A DNA stretch of 64,000 nt from Adenophora triphylla var. japonica (GCA_022495995.1 JAFEMH010002554.1:267799-331798); one strand, 5' to 3'; shown: positions 1-11,532, numbered from the stretch's first letter. Notes: a model not told the origin generated them from the sequence alone. A program made the numbers and translations.

Positions 1-600
1 GTCAGTGACTCAATACGTGTCAACTCCTAGAGAACCTCATTGGCAAGTAGCTTTAAAACTCACTAGATATCTCAAAGGTTCTATTAGTCAGGCCTACTCT
101 ACTCTTCTTCTAGTGCTCTTAGCTTGTCTATCTATTGTGATGCTGACTGAGCTTCATGTCCACATTCAAGGAAGTCTTTGTCAGGGTATTATATATTATT
201 GGGGCCTTCTCTTATTTCCTGGAAAGCCAAGAAGCAAGGTACATTCCCTAACTCTTCATGTGAAGTTGAATATAGAAGCATGGCCTCAGCTTCTTGTGAA
301 ATTGTGTAGCTGGTTTCCTTATTCAAAGATTTTGGTGTGGAATCTCTCACTCCAGTTCCTATGTATTGGGATAACAAAGCAGCTCTCAGTTTAGCCTCTA
401 ATCCAGTTTTTCATGAGAAGACTAAACATATAGAGATTGACTGACATATGATTAGAGATATATTAGCTTCTTGCTTATGTTTCTACAATAAATCAACTTG
501 CTGATATGTTTGCAAAGGCTTTGTCAGCTTCTACTTTGGCTTTTCTTCAGTACAAGCTGGCGGTTCTAAATCTCTTTATTACTACCAGCTTGAGGGGGGC
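1..600 (+). pseudogene. Ty1/copia pol 3' end (RNase H), decayed
   Basis: Translation in shifting frames gives the end of a copia polyprotein: a KLTRYLKGS-like stretch at the left edge, SWKAKKQ, an EVEYRSMA-like segment with the RNase H glutamate, YWDNKAA, TKHIEID and a degenerate NQLADMFAKAL motif near 490-530. Frames change at least twice and stops interrupt it (TKHIEID is followed directly by TGA near 440), so it cannot be expressed. A purine-rich tract (cttgagggggg) at about 589-599 fits the polypurine tract before a 3' LTR. The 5' part of the element lies outside the window. The family is clear; exact ends are approximate. Confidence 0.8.
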
Positions 601-918
601 TATTACAGATGTGGAGCTGAATGGAAGTGGGAATAATGACACATGTGCAGAAAGTCAAGGGTGAAAAGTGAAACTGTCAAAACAACTTCAACAGAATCCA
701 AGTCATGCAGTTAGATTGTTGAGTTTGTTAGATGATCAACCAATCACAGTAGCTTATGCCTTTGTATATAAACAAGTGTCTGAGTAATTTGTAAAGCAGG
801 TTGATCATTTGTAAAATAGAAGAATAGAGAATCAATACAATTGTTCTCTCTCTTTCTCTCTCATTTCATAGCTTTCACTGTTCTTCATATGAATGCCATG
901 ATACAAATTGTATCAACA
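601..918 (+). repeat. 3' LTR of the truncated copia element
   Basis: The segment follows the polypurine tract and runs to a terminal ...tatcaaca. It contains a TATA-like tatataaac near 767-775 and a CT-rich tract near 843-863, as is common in copia LTRs. The start reads TATTACAG rather than TG, probably a mutation. No second LTR is in the window, so the borders are inferred from the polypurine tract and the terminal CA. Confidence 0.55.
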
Positions 919-960
919 GTGACAAAGCAACTAAATTTTAGGGGTTCGGACTGTGAATAA

Positions 961-1401
961 TCAAAAAAGACTAAACCAACAAAATGCAGCTTCCAAGCAG
1001 ACGTGGTTTGAAGAAATCAAGAAACAAATAACCCAATAAAGTAACGAATAGCTGAACAAAATCAATATTTTAATCACCAAAAGCCTAGATCTTAAACACT
1101 CTGGTAGCCCTAATTTGAAACAATTTCCCCAATTTTGAAATAATAAAGTGAAGCCCTGATTTAAAACCCTAGGCATATAATAATGAGCGAGAATTGAGAC
1201 CTAACCAGAGGATCGAAGTGAAGCTTGTGAAATCTGAGGCCCCGGCGTGGCAATATAGGAGAATAACGCAGCAGCGGCTAAGAATAGAAGCAAAACTCCG
1301 GCGGAAGCCGCAAAATGCCGGAACAATCGAACAAGAAAGAAGATGGAGTTAATTTTAGGGATATTGACCGTAGGTTTCTTTTTTTTTAAATCTACGTTCA
1401 A
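961..1401 (-). pseudogene. Possible first-exon fragment of an unknown membrane protein
   Basis: On the minus strand an open frame at about 1360-1201 encodes a hydrophobic segment (LLLFLAAAALFSYIATP) followed by a polar stretch and then a possible splice donor (ctctg|gttagg). Downstream sequence at 961-1180 is AT-rich and intron-like. There is no in-frame ATG just upstream; the frame opens from a TTG next to a MITE. It could be an exon cut off by the neighbouring elements or a chance ORF. I do not recognise the protein. Confidence 0.25.
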
Positions 1402-1432
1402 TAAGTTTTTTTTTTATGATGTTTTCAAAAAA

Positions 1433-1609
1433 ATTTGGGGAAAACTAGTTTCTCCCAAATATTATAAAAAGTCTTGCTTTTAAGTTAAAAAAATTGGCTC
1501 ATGAATTTTAAACCAAACTAACCCGACTTTTTTAATCGGTCATTGAACCGATTTTTAAAATAAAACAGGACTTTTTATAATATTTGGGAGAAACTAGTTT
1601 TTCCCAAAA
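1433..1609. mobile_element. MITE with ~40-bp terminal inverted repeats
   Basis: The left arm (1435-1473, core gggaaaactagtttctccc and then aaatattataaaaagtc) is the near-exact reverse complement of the right arm at 1569-1609, with a ~95-bp spacer. It has no coding capacity. I could not settle a target duplication, so the superfamily is open. Confidence 0.7.
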
Positions 1610-1614
1610 TCAAC

Positions 1615-1950
1615 TCTTGTATTATGTTTCGAAAATACAACATCAATTAAGGCAATAATACTGCATTCCGGCGGCCGCCGGTGACCGGAGTCCGAAGTCC
1701 ATGGACCGGCGACCAAATTCCGACCTTCGGCGACCGAACTCCGGCGACCAGCGGCCTGATTCCGGCCGAAAATGACGGATTTCGGCGAAAATTGACCGAA
1801 TTTCGGCGAAAATTGATCGGAATCCGGCATGCGGCGATAGCAGACGACGACAGCGGAGCTGGACTGTGGCGGAGACGGTGGTGCGGATGCAGTATTATGA
1901 TTTTAAACTACTGCATAACTAAATGTTGTATTATACATAATACAACATGA
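1615..1950. mobile_element. Small GC-rich nonautonomous DNA element
   Basis: Inverted end sequences (ttgtattatg...aatacaacat at 1617-1643 and atgttgtatt...aatacaacat at 1922-1947; aatactgcat at 1656 and atgcagtatt at 1886) bound a core full of ccggcgacc/ttcggcgaaaat direct repeats. Both strands are open across the core because of its composition, but no conserved protein is seen. It is probably a MITE; the exact ends are uncertain. Confidence 0.5.
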
Positions 1951-2155
1951 GAACTTATGGGGCATTTTAATATAATGAGGAACATAGTGAAAAGTGATTT
2001 GTTCCAAAAGAAACTTATGGGGCAAATTTCCTTAATTTTATTTCACATTTAAATTATTTTAACTAATTAAATATCATTGGTAATAAAAAATGATTAATTT
2101 TAAATAATTATATAATTTAAATAAAAAAATAATAATTTACTTTAACTAATTAAAT

Positions 2156-2482
2156 ATTATTGGTGGGTACCACCTTAAATAGCTAAAATCTTCAATACAA
2201 AAATACTTAGTAACTTCTAAATTTGGTAACTAAGGCCCGTTTGTTTCGGGAAAAATGAGGGGAAAACGTTTTTTCCATTTTTCGGTGTTTGATAGTTTTT
2301 CGAAAAACGTTTTTTTCATTTTTCGGTATTTGATTGTTTTCAAAAAAATGAAGAAAATGTTTTTTCGAAAAACATTTTCCGCCCTTTCTAAGGAAGTTGT
2401 TTTCCGAATTTTTCCTAAGGAAGTTTTTTTCCGGAAATAGTGTAAAAAAGTTGATGGATAATAATAATAATAATAATAATAA

Positions 2483-2522
<40 letters not shown>

Positions 2523-2730
2523 TAAATAATAATAATAATTTTCTCAAAAACGTCTTCATTTTTTCTGAAAACGTTTTTCATTTCCGGAAAACATTTTTCA
2601 GGAAATCATTTTTCGGAAGTCATTTTCCCCGAAACAAATGGAGCCTAAGTATTCTTGCATTGGAAATGTTAGCTCTTTAAGGTGGGTATCAAAATTTGAT
2701 TTTGATACCCACCATTAGAGTTGCCCTAAG
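2156..2730. mobile_element. Outer MITE split by a PIF/Harbinger MITE
   Basis: The left side reads tggtgggtaccaccttaaatagctaa and the right side carries ttagctctttaaggtgggtatc followed by a palindrome (tcaaaatttgattttga) and tacccacca. These are inverted copies, with the palindrome deleted on the left. The element at 2234-2645 sits between the arms, so this one is older. Outer borders are approximate. Confidence 0.5.
2234..2645. mobile_element. PIF/Harbinger (Tourist-type) MITE, 412 bp
   Basis: The ends are GGCCCGTTTGTTTCGGG and its inverse CCCCGAAACAAATGGAGCC, flanked on each side by TAA (2231-2233 and 2646-2648). The 3-bp TAA/TTA target duplication and this terminal sequence are typical of PIF/Harbinger MITEs. 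The interior is rich in ttttccggaaaa-type repeats and holds an AAT microsatellite at about 2457-2540. Long minus-strand ORFs here are artefacts of the microsatellite. Confidence 0.85.
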
Positions 2731-2754
2731 AGAGGGACCGGGACAGAATTGTAT

Positions 2755-2925
2755 TTGGTCCTAGGGCCGCCAAAAAAATTCGCAGAATCGCACCATACCG
2801 ATAAAAATCGAATCAATAGTATTCTTTAGAACCGTTTCAATTTTTATAAAACCAATTACTTGTTTTGATTTTTCTGATTTTGAATAAAATATCAGTTTTG
2901 TACCGAAACCGAATTGAAATAATTA

Positions 2926-3018
<93 letters not shown>

Positions 3019-3765
3019 GAAATTTGAAATCCCTAACGCTAACTCTCTTCTTTTTTAAAAAAATCATAATTAATTTTATTACCTAGTTGCTATACTCTAT
3101 CAAACTCTATCTCATTTTCTTTTTCATTTGTGTCGTTATACCCCTATCCTCTGTCTCAACGCTCTTCTCCTCTCCTCTTCTCTTCTCTCTACTATAAATC
3201 AATTTGATTATCCTAGGCTACATGGCACCCTGAGTTCGCACCCCAATCCCACAACGACATCACCATTTATCTCTCACTGACAGCGTAGTTGCACCGGAAG
3301 AGAATATACGTCCTCTCTCTGATTTTTGCATTCAAAATTGCAAAAAATTCAACCTCTGTTATTTTGTCTAAAATCTCCAATAAAAGGTACTGATTAATTG
3401 ATTTTGATGTTATTTTATCCGGTCTCGATCTCAAACTTACTCGTATTTTCAATTTTTTTAGAATTTTGCATCTAAATGTTTAGATTTAGTTCATCTCGAA
3501 TTTGTTAATGTCTCAGAAATTTGGTAACTGAATTTAGTTATTATTATGTTCCTATAGAAGATTCTGATTACTACTAATTTGTAGAACCGACGGAATCGAA
3601 CCAAAATCGGACCATTAAAACTGGACCAATAGGACCGGTCCTATAATATAATGGTATGATCCTGGTACTATTTTTTTACAAAATCGAAGTATTAGTCTAA
3701 TCCTGATTTTCTAAAATTTTGACAAAAATCGTAACAATCCGGACCGTAAACACCCCTATTGGGTG
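2755..3765. mobile_element. Degenerate hAT-like element (tentative)
   Basis: The segment starts and ends with repeated accgaat/ggaccggt-type words and the right end reads ccgtaaacacccctat, the inverted form of a common hAT end (taggggtgttta). The left end (tagggccgcc) is only partly complementary and no clean 8-bp duplication was found. The interior contains a long TA microsatellite and CT-rich sequence but no protein. Confidence 0.3.
2930..3014. repeat. (TA)n microsatellite
   Basis: About 42 uninterrupted TA units. Confidence 0.99.
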
Positions 3766-4069
3766 CACTCCACAATTAGGTTTTTTCTTTTTAAAAAAAT
3801 GTAAACTAAAACTTTGTGAGTTTTATAATTGTTAATTTTATCATTAAATCTTTCACCTTTACAACTGCAATTGACATATTACTATCATTCCGTTTCGAGG
3901 TTAGTTTGACTATACATAATTAGTAAAAAAGTAATTATTATTAGTATAAAAAGTAATATTATAAAAAAAAGTTGATAAAAAAGAGTTGGTCTTATAAAAA
4001 ACTAGTTTTTTCTTAAGCTAAGGAAAAACGTGTTTTCCAAAAGCTGTTCAAAATAAACGGTGGCAATTT

Positions 4070-4635
4070 TGTAATTACTGGCAACCATGTTCAAAATAAA
4101 CGGTGGCATTTTTGTAATTACTGGCAACATGATAAATGCCAGTGTTAATATTACAAATGACCAGTGATTTCATACTGGCATTTTATAAACATGAAACTGG
4201 CACTTTTTACACGGGCATTTTTATATACATGAACTGACACTCTTCACACGGGCACTTTTATATACATAGACTGGCATTTGAAAACACATTTACTGGCACT
4301 CAAAAATGCATATACTGGTACTCAAAAATACTGATAATTATTTTTGCTGATATTAAAAAAAACATGAACTGGCATTCAAAAATACATGGACTGGCATTCA
4401 AAATTACAAGAACTGACATTCAAAAATACATTGACACTCAGTTACACACTTACTGGCACTCTATTATACACTAACGGGCACTCAATTATACACCAACGGG
4501 CACTTGATTATACACTAACGGGCACTTGATTATACACTAACGGGCACTCAATTATACACCAACGGGCACTTAATTATACACTAACGGACACTTTATTATA
4601 CACCAACTGGCACTCTATTTTAAACCAACTGGCAC
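4070..4635. repeat. Degenerate ~28-bp tandem repeat inside the Pack-MULE
   Basis: Around twenty units of the form aactggcactcaaaaataca shift gradually to aacgggcacttgattatacac. The left end starts with two ~54-bp copies of ttcaaaataaacggtggca. The block directly follows, and slightly overlaps, the 3' end of the minus-strand ORF. Confidence 0.85.
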
Positions 4636-5025
4636 TTGATTTTGGTAGAAGAACTGGAGCAAGAGGAAGGCCAATCCCTCTCCGGCCACGGTCCTCATTC
4701 ACATACCCATTTTTCAAGCTTTTTCGAGCCCGATTCTCCTTCTTTACACTTCGTTCTTGCCTTACCCTGTTGTAATCGTCGGACGTTTCGCCCCCATTAC
4801 CCTCAATTGGAGAAATTTCTGCAATTTCGTTTAAACCCACGTCACCGTTGATCGGAATTGGCGAGGTATGAAGGTGATGATCATTGGTCGAAACAAATTC
4901 GACTTGTTTTGAACTTTGAGCAACTAATTCTGACTGGGAATCAAATTGGGACGGAGAATCATCGGGAGAAGCTGAAGAGGAAGGGTACGATTGTTTGTGA
5001 AGGTTATCGAGCTGGGTTTCCGCCA
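4574..5025 (-). CDS. Captured gene fragment, unknown function
   Basis: An uninterrupted minus-strand frame of 150 codons begins at an ATG at 5025 (MAETQLDN...). It is preceded by a CT-rich leader (about 5040-5100), which looks like a plant 5' UTR and supports this start over the upstream in-frame ATG at 5140. The protein is hydrophilic, rich in Ser, Asp and Glu early on, then basic (RSVKKENRARKS) and ends inside the tandem repeats with a degraded C-terminus. No domain is recognised. Being between MULE ends, it is probably the 5' part of a host gene that was copied; expression is unknown. Confidence 0.5.
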
Positions 5026-5338
5026 TTACTCTATGAATTTTGGGCGGAGATGACGCAATTGCGTCTAGAGAGAGAGGATAGAGAGAGAGAGGGTCTGCGT
5101 TGTGTGCGTGGATTATGTGAGAGATAAGACGGTAAAACACGTTTTTTGTTAAGTTAAAAAAAACGCGTTTTTTATAAGTTTTTGGCGATAAAAAATAATA
5201 AATTGGTTGTTATTATAAATATAACAATTTAATGTCTTTATCCATTATTTTAGAAATAAAACAAACAAGACTAAAAAAAAGTAAGAACTTGAGAGGGAGT
5301 ACCATTATGCACATAGCCTAAATAAAACACCATACAAT

Positions 5339-5646
5339 TGTGAGAATTAGAAAATCCTTAGGTTACCTATTCACAAACTCTTAATATATATATAAGAGAG
5401 AGTCATATTTTAATAAGGAGAATGAGTTTCCTTATTCTAATCATCCTATTCTAATAAGGAGAAGGAGTTTCCTTATTCTAATCATCATATTCTAATAAGG
5501 AGAAGGAGTTTACTTATTATAATCACAATACAAATATTTAGTTGCCTAATCTAAATACATGAGGATATTGACAAGGAATAATATAGAGAAAGTCAAACAA
5601 ATAACTTTAGGAAACTTTAGGAGGAGATTCCTTAATATCCTTAATA
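5339..5646 (-). repeat. 3' LTR of copia 1, 308 bp
   Basis: It matches 9241-9834 once the Stowaway insertion there is removed. It contains two to three direct copies of aataaggagaaggagtttccttattctaatcat and lacks the MITE, so it preserves the empty site. Confidence 0.95.
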
Positions 5647-5649
5647 CGC

Positions 5650-8600
5650 CCCCGCAAGATGGACGATCCTTGGAGAAGACCAATCTTGGAAATGAGTTGA
5701 TCGAAGCGTAGACGAGATAGTGGTTTTGTCAGAACATCAGCAAGTTGGTCATTACCAGAAATGTGTTGCACACGGAGAGAGCCAGACTGAACCTGTTCAC
5801 GGACAAAATGAAACGAGAGAGCCACATGTTTCATCCGAGATTGAAAAACCGGATTTGCGGAATAAGTTGTGGCACCAAGGTTGTCACAGTATATAACCGG
5901 CGGAGAAGTAAGAGAAATACCGAGCTCAATAAGCAGGTTCCGAACCCAAGTAATATCAGTAGCGGTGTCAGCAATGGCATGAAACTCGGCCTCAGTGGTG
6001 GAGCGGGCAAGAGCACGTTGCTTGCGGGAGGACCAAGTAACCGGGTTACGGCCGAGGTAAACAAAGAAACCAGAGGTGGATACAAAGTCATCTTTGTCAC
6101 CAGCCCAATCTGCATCACAAAAGGCATGAAGAGAGGGGGGAGATGTAGAGTAAATCTGGAGACCCAAGTGCATAGTGCCATGAAGGTAGCGGAGGAACCG
6201 CTTGAGAGCAACCCAGTGATATGATTGGGGATTCTGCATGAACTGTGCAAGCTTGTTCACGGAGAAGGCAATGTCAGGGCGAGTGAAGGACAAGTATTGA
6301 AGACCACCAACAATAGCACGATAGGAAGTGGGTTCAACAGCGGGAGTGGTAGTGGATCTCACAAGGGGTGGTGATGTGACCATAGGGGTGGAGAGCGGTT
6401 TACAGTCAATCATGTTGTGACAGGTGAGAAGATCATGGATGTATTTTGTTTGGGAGAGGAGGATACCATTTTTGTTGGGGACAACCTCAACGCCCAGAAA
6501 ATATGATAGAGGACCGAGATCCTTGAGAGAGAAATGATTGGACAAGCTAGTGATGAATGACTGAAGGTGCGAGGGTGACGGTCCGGTGACAATGATGTCA
6601 TCAACATAAACAAAAAAAAAAGATAGGGGTTGGTGTTTTGTTGAGTATAAATAGGGACGGATCGTCTAAGGAGGGGTGAAAACCATATGTGGTAAGGTAG
6701 GTTTTGAGTTCTTGAAACCAAGCACGAGGAGCTTGCTTGAGACCATAGATGGATTTAGAGAGATGGCATACATGAGAGGGATTAGTGGAGTCCTCAAAGC
6801 CGGGGGGTTGTGTCATAAACACAGATTCGGAGAGTAAACCTTGTAGAAAGGCATTGTTGACATCAAGCTGGCGAAGAGGCCAGTGGTTGGTTGTGGCAAG
6901 TGAGAGAAGGAGCCTGACTGTAGCGGGTTTGACAACATGACTGAAGGTTTCGGTGTAATCAACACCGGGTTGTTGGTGAAAGCCCTTGGCTACAAGCTGA
7001 GCCTTGTATTTCTGAATTGTGTTGTCAGGGTTGTACTTGATGCGAAAGACCCATTTGCACCCGACAATGTTGTGGGCTGTAGCAGGGGGAACTAAATTCC
7101 AGGTTTTATTTCGAGTGAGCGCCTGAAATTCCTCAATCATGGCGTTACGCCAGTGTGGGATAAAGAGAGCTTGTTTGGTGGTGGTAGTGGGAAGGCTTGT
7201 GGGTGAGGGGAGTAGGGATAGGTTGGCATATTTGGGGTTGAGTTTGGTGATACCATGGGACAGCGGGGTGGTGATGGTGCGGGTAGGAAGGGGGACAGAG
7301 CTGCTGGGTATGGGGGGCGATCGCGCGGGGAAGGGGGGCGATCGCGCGAAGTTTCTGGAAGGGAGGGGCGATCGCACGAATCTGGGGGCAATCGCGCGGG
7401 TTTTCTGGTTTGGCGTGGGTTGTTTCGGGCTGGCTGGAGGGTGATGGATGGTTAGGGCAGGAAGGGTTTGAGAGGGGGTGGGTATGAGGAGGGGTGGGGA
7501 GATTGGGTGGTGGTTGAATGGAGGGTGTAGTGTTTAGGACAGGGAGAAATAGAGTGTGCCAATCGGAGGGAGGGGGAGCGGAAGCAATGGGGGGAATGGA
7601 GGTGAGGGAGGTGTAGGAAAATGTGTTTTCAACAAAACGAACATGGCGGGAGGTGTAGACTCGATGGGAGGTGGGGTCAAGGCATTAATACGCACTTTGC
7701 GTGGGTGAGTAACCAACAAAGATACATGAAATGGATTTAGGGGCTAGCTTGTGGGGGGTATAAGGACGAAGCCAAGGATAACAGAGACAACCAAAGCTTC
7801 GTAATTTGGTGTAGTTTGGAGGGGAATGGAATAGGCGAAGGTAGGGGAATCATTGTTGAGGGTGGGAGTAGGCATTCTGTTTGTGAGATAGGTGGCAGTG
7901 GTGAGATCATAAGGCCAAAAGGTGAGAGGTAGGTTGGCATGGTAGAGAAGGGTGAGACCCGTTTCAACAATGTGACGATGACGACGTTCGACATACCCAT
8001 TATGTTCAGGAGTGTGAGGTGGAGTGGTGAGATGAGTGATACCATTTTGAGCCAGAGTGGGTGTGAGTTTGAGGTATTCACCCCCATTATCGGAGTAGAC
8101 TTGGATGATAGGACGTTGGAAGTATTTTTCGGCTAGTGTTTTGAAACGAAGGAATATGTTGTAGGTGTCAGATTTGTGTTTTAGGGGGTAGAACCAAATG
8201 TATTTGGTGAAGTGGTCGACAAAGATGACATAGTATTTAAATTTGTCAAGGGAATAAACTGGAGAAGTCTATGCATCAGAAAATATAAGATCTAGAGGAG
8301 CATGTGAAATTAGAGAAGAGGATGCAAATGGTAGTTTGTGGCTTTTGTTAATGAAACAAGAATTACACGGAGATAAACTAGAGGAAATAGATAAATGGAA
8401 TTTGCTACGTAGTAGACTAAGAGTAGGGGGAGCGGGATGGCCTAATCTATGATGCCACAATTGTGAAGAGATGACGCTTGAATGAGCTTGAATGGGCGGA
8501 GGGTGCCAAATATAGACGCCATCCTCAAGGTCTCCGTGGATAAGGGTTTGGCTCGTAGCTTTGTCTTTAATGAGAAAAGACGAGTGTGAGAATTCAATAA

Positions 8601-9060
8601 TGGCATTATTGTCACAACAAAATTAAGATACGGAGAGAATGTTACGAGTGATAAGAGGAACAGGTAAGACATGATTGAAAAGGAGAGGGGGAGAGGATGT
8701 GGAGAGAGAGAATGAACCTATGTTAGAGATAGGAAGAGAGGAACCATCTCCGATAATGACGTCGTCACTGCCATTGTAGGGTGTGTGTAAGGCTAGATTG
8801 GAGAGGTCATTAGTGATGTGGTTGGTGGCACCGCTATCAATAAGCCATGAGGGAGGGGGAGAGGGAGTATGGTGGGCGGCTGAGTGGGCTTGGGGTTTTT
8901 GGTGGTTGGGGTTTGGGTTTCGGTATTGGCGAGGTGGAGAGGAGCAATTTACGTTGGGGGTGGTCACGTTTGAATTGACGACATTGGGAGAGGATATGAC
9001 CAATGGTACTACAATATTGGCACTTGCCCTTGTAGGGGAAGGGTAAGGGTCTATGGGAGG
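5650..9060 (-). pseudogene. copia 1 gag-pol, broken
   Basis: Reading on the minus strand: a CCHC knuckle CQYCSTIGHILSQC (about 9030-8985), protease WLIDSGATNHIT in another frame (about 8850), GAG-pre-integrase HHRLGHP (about 8455), integrase IFSDA followed by an in-frame TAG at about 8269 and later VYSDNGGEY and HNGYVERRHR, RT with KWVFRIKYN, QLDVNNAFLQG and YGLKQAPRAWF (7160-6700), and the YVDD motif at about 6600. RNase H (ADWAGD, STTEAEF, YCDN, QLADVLTKPL) is intact in 6545-5607. Breaks seen: a gag/protease frameshift, the integrase stop and a frameshift at a run of ten A/T at about 6606-6618 beside the YVDD motif. Confidence 0.9.
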
Positions 9061-9228
9061 AAGGAGAAGGATTGGAGGTATGGTAGGCGTTATGGGTGGG
9101 TGATGGACGGACTTGGGCGATGAAGGCGGTGGTGGGGAGGGTATTGGTGGAGGAGGGAGAGCCGGCTATAGGGATAGAGGAGAGGGGCTGCAGAATTTTT
9201 GAAGGGGTTTAGACTATGGATCTTTGAA

Positions 9229-9240
9229 GCTCTGATACCA
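9229..9240 (-). promoter_or_regulatory. Primer-binding site of copia 1
   Basis: The minus strand reads TGGTATCAGAGC directly inside the 5' LTR, matching the 3' end of plant initiator tRNA-Met as in most copia elements. Confidence 0.9.
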
Positions 9241-9834
9241 TGTGAGAATTAGAAAATCCTTAGGTTGTTTATTCACAAACTCTTAATATATACTCCCTCC
9301 GTCCCGCTAATATTAGCACACTTTCCTTTTTGGGCGTCCCGCTAATATCCGCACACTCCCAAAAAGGAAACTTTATATTAATAAAATATTCACCCAACCC
9401 CACTCATTCTCTCTCCTACATTATTTTAATACTCACAACACCATTATAATTTATTACACCCTCCACTCATTCTCTCTCCACTCATTCTTTTACACTCACA
9501 ACATTTTATTAAAATATCATATTCCTTAATTCCCGCGCAAACAGTGTTTGTGCTAATATTAGCGGGACGGAGGGAGTATACAAGAGAGAGTCCTATTCTA
9601 ATAAGGAGAAGGAGTTTCCTTATTCTAATCATCCTATTCTAATAAGGAGAAGGAGTTTCCTTATTCTAATCATCATATCCTAATAAGGAGAAGGAGTTTC
9701 CTTATTCTAATCACAATTCAAATATTTAGTTGCCTAATCTAAATACATGAGGATATTGACAAGAAATAATATAGAGAAAGTCAAACAAATAACTTTAGAA
9801 AACTTTAGGAGGAGATTCCTTAATATCCTTAATA
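9241..9834 (-). repeat. 5' LTR of copia 1, carrying a MITE
   Basis: Same sequence as 5339-5646 but lengthened by the Stowaway at 9293-9576 and its TA duplication. Confidence 0.95.
9293..9576. mobile_element. Stowaway MITE (Tc1/mariner), 284 bp
   Basis: It has perfect terminal repeats CTCCCTCCGTCCCGCTAATA and its inverse, with TA on both sides (9291-9292, 9577-9578). The other LTR of the same copia shows the site without it. Confidence 0.95.
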
Positions 9835-10381
9835 ACAATAACTTGCACTCCATTAAAAAAAATATGTGCATCATAATTTATTTATGAAATTGTCACTACA
9901 CTCGAGTGCTTTTTAAAAAAAAAACGAAAAGGGCAGCGCCCCCTAATTTTTATGAATAGAAAAATAAATAAAAAATATAAGGAGGGGAATATAAAGTATT
10001 ACCTCAAATAATAACGAAAGGAAAAACGAAAGGATAAAAAAACAAAAGAAAAAAAGGCAGGCAACGAGATTATCCCCATTTACCCCATTCTTCTTGAATC
10101 CTAATTTGAAAGGCTTATCCTTTCGATTAACAAAGGTGTATATATCTTAAAGGTCATAATAATTTTCTTCAAGGTAATAATCATCTTCAAGTATATAATA
10201 ATTATTTTTTCTTGGTTTCCATTCCCTCTTTCCATTAACTCGAGAAGCACGAGGAGGAGCTGTTACCCCACCCACAAGGTCCCTAAAAGTATCACAAAAT
10301 GATTTTGACTCATCAGGGAGACGTAAAGCATCAGTCTCTGATCCACATTTTTTCGTTTCGTGAGTCGATGAAGAAGGCTTA

Positions 10382-10569
10382 GGCTCCGTTTGTTTGGGGG
10401 AAAATGTTTTCCGGAAAATATTTTCCTCATTTTTCGGTGTTTGTTTCGCACCAGAAAATGGGGTAAACTTCATTTTTATCTTATTTTCCGAAATACATTT
10501 TCATTTTCCGGAAAATATTTTGCCGGAAAACATTTTCCGGAAAATGTTTTATGCTAAACAAACGGAGCC
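10382..10569. mobile_element. PIF/Harbinger MITE, 188 bp, intact ends
   Basis: The ends GGCTCCGTTTGTTT and AAACAAACGGAGCC are perfect inverses, flanked by TTA at 10379-10381 and 10570-10572. The interior consists of ttttccggaaaat repeats as in 2234-2645, showing the same family. Confidence 0.95.
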
Positions 10570-11532
10570 TTAGTACTACCACTGGTGTTTGAGAACTCGG
10601 AGTTGAAATTGTTGTGATTAAGCTTACGGGCTTCAAGAGGGCGTAAATGAAGACCACTAGGTAATAGCCTTAAAGCCAAAAGACATGTAGTAACAACAGT
10701 AGTAGGGGGAGAATTAGACGGATTAGGGTTTAACTTTGAAGCCGCAACTCTACGAAAAACTTTTTCGTCATCTAAATACCATCATGGTCAATATCTCCAG
10801 CTATTTTGCAGACGAGTCCAGTAAAGCCCCTTCACCAGAAACAACAGCCTCTTCCGTCTGGCTAAAGGTTGTACTTTCGATTGTAGGACTAAGGGTATCT
10901 ATAATTTTCATAAAGGGAATAATAGCTAAAGCACCAACATTCGAAGGAGTTTCAACCTCCAAAACATTTTCATGATCCATAGCATCATGATTTTCGGCTA
11001 TAGAGTCAACTACCATCTTATGAGTAGTAGTATCTAAGTCCTTAGGATTATTTTTCTCACCTGGAGCTACACCAAGGTCGATAATTTCCTCCTCAATAGT
11101 AGCATTTGTAGTCGAGATCCTGACTGCAGACGCATCTAGCTGAATAATCACCGGGCCATTAGGATCCAAACCCCTAAACGAAGCTGAGGACACCTCATTT
11201 CCTTTAAGTGTCTTCAAATCGTGTGTCTCAAAAGTAGGCTTCAAATCCTGCGTAATCCTTCATATTCCATATCATCATGTGAACTAGGATCCGAAGATGG
11301 ATGTGTGGCCATGATTTTCTCTGAATCATCATTGGAGATTTATATCTCCACATCATTAGCATCATTACCCTTCTCAACACCACAGCTGTCAACCATATCC
11401 TTGTTTAATGAAGGTTGCTTTAAACCATTCTTGTTCTGCTTTTCAACATATGTGGACACCACTTTTCCAGCTTGAGAATTAATAAGATTTACCTTGGAAT
11501 TAATTGGATTCAGTTTAACACCATCAGTCCTT

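Larger units (their letters stand above)
3983..5186. mobile_element. Pack-MULE-like element, 1.2 kb
   Basis: A perfect 9-bp direct repeat GATAAAAAA flanks it (3974-3982 and 5187-5195). The ends are inverted for about 50 bp: cttataaaaaac...aaaaacgtgtttt on the left and aaaacacgtttttt...gttttttataag on the right. Nine-bp duplications are the mark of Mutator-like elements. There is no transposase; the interior holds a block of ~28-bp tandem repeats and a genic ORF on the minus strand, which is how Pack-MULEs look. Confidence 0.75.
5339..9834 (-). mobile_element. Full-length Ty1/copia retrotransposon (copia 1), inactive
   Basis: Two LTRs (5339-5646 and 9241-9834) lie in the same orientation, with a perfect ACAAT target duplication (5334-5338 and 9835-9839). 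On the minus strand the primer-binding site is TGGTATCAGAGC at 9229-9240 (initiator tRNA-Met type) and the polypurine tract is cttgcgggggcg near 5647-5658. Domain order gag knuckle - protease - integrase - RT - RNase H is the copia order. The leader plus N-terminal gag is much shorter than usual (about 200 bp between primer site and zinc knuckle), so most of gag is deleted. Confidence 0.95.

Noticed and set aside
2207..2581. Long minus-strand ORF with poly-isoleucine/leucine
   Set aside because: It is created by an AAT microsatellite inside a PIF MITE and matches no protein.
5745..6224. 159-codon plus-strand ORF
   Set aside because: It is antisense to the intact copia RNase H region, which explains the open frame.
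7139..7455. GDR-rich plus-strand ORFs with cgatcgcgcg repeats
   Set aside because: They are antisense to the proline-rich linker between integrase and RT of copia 1.
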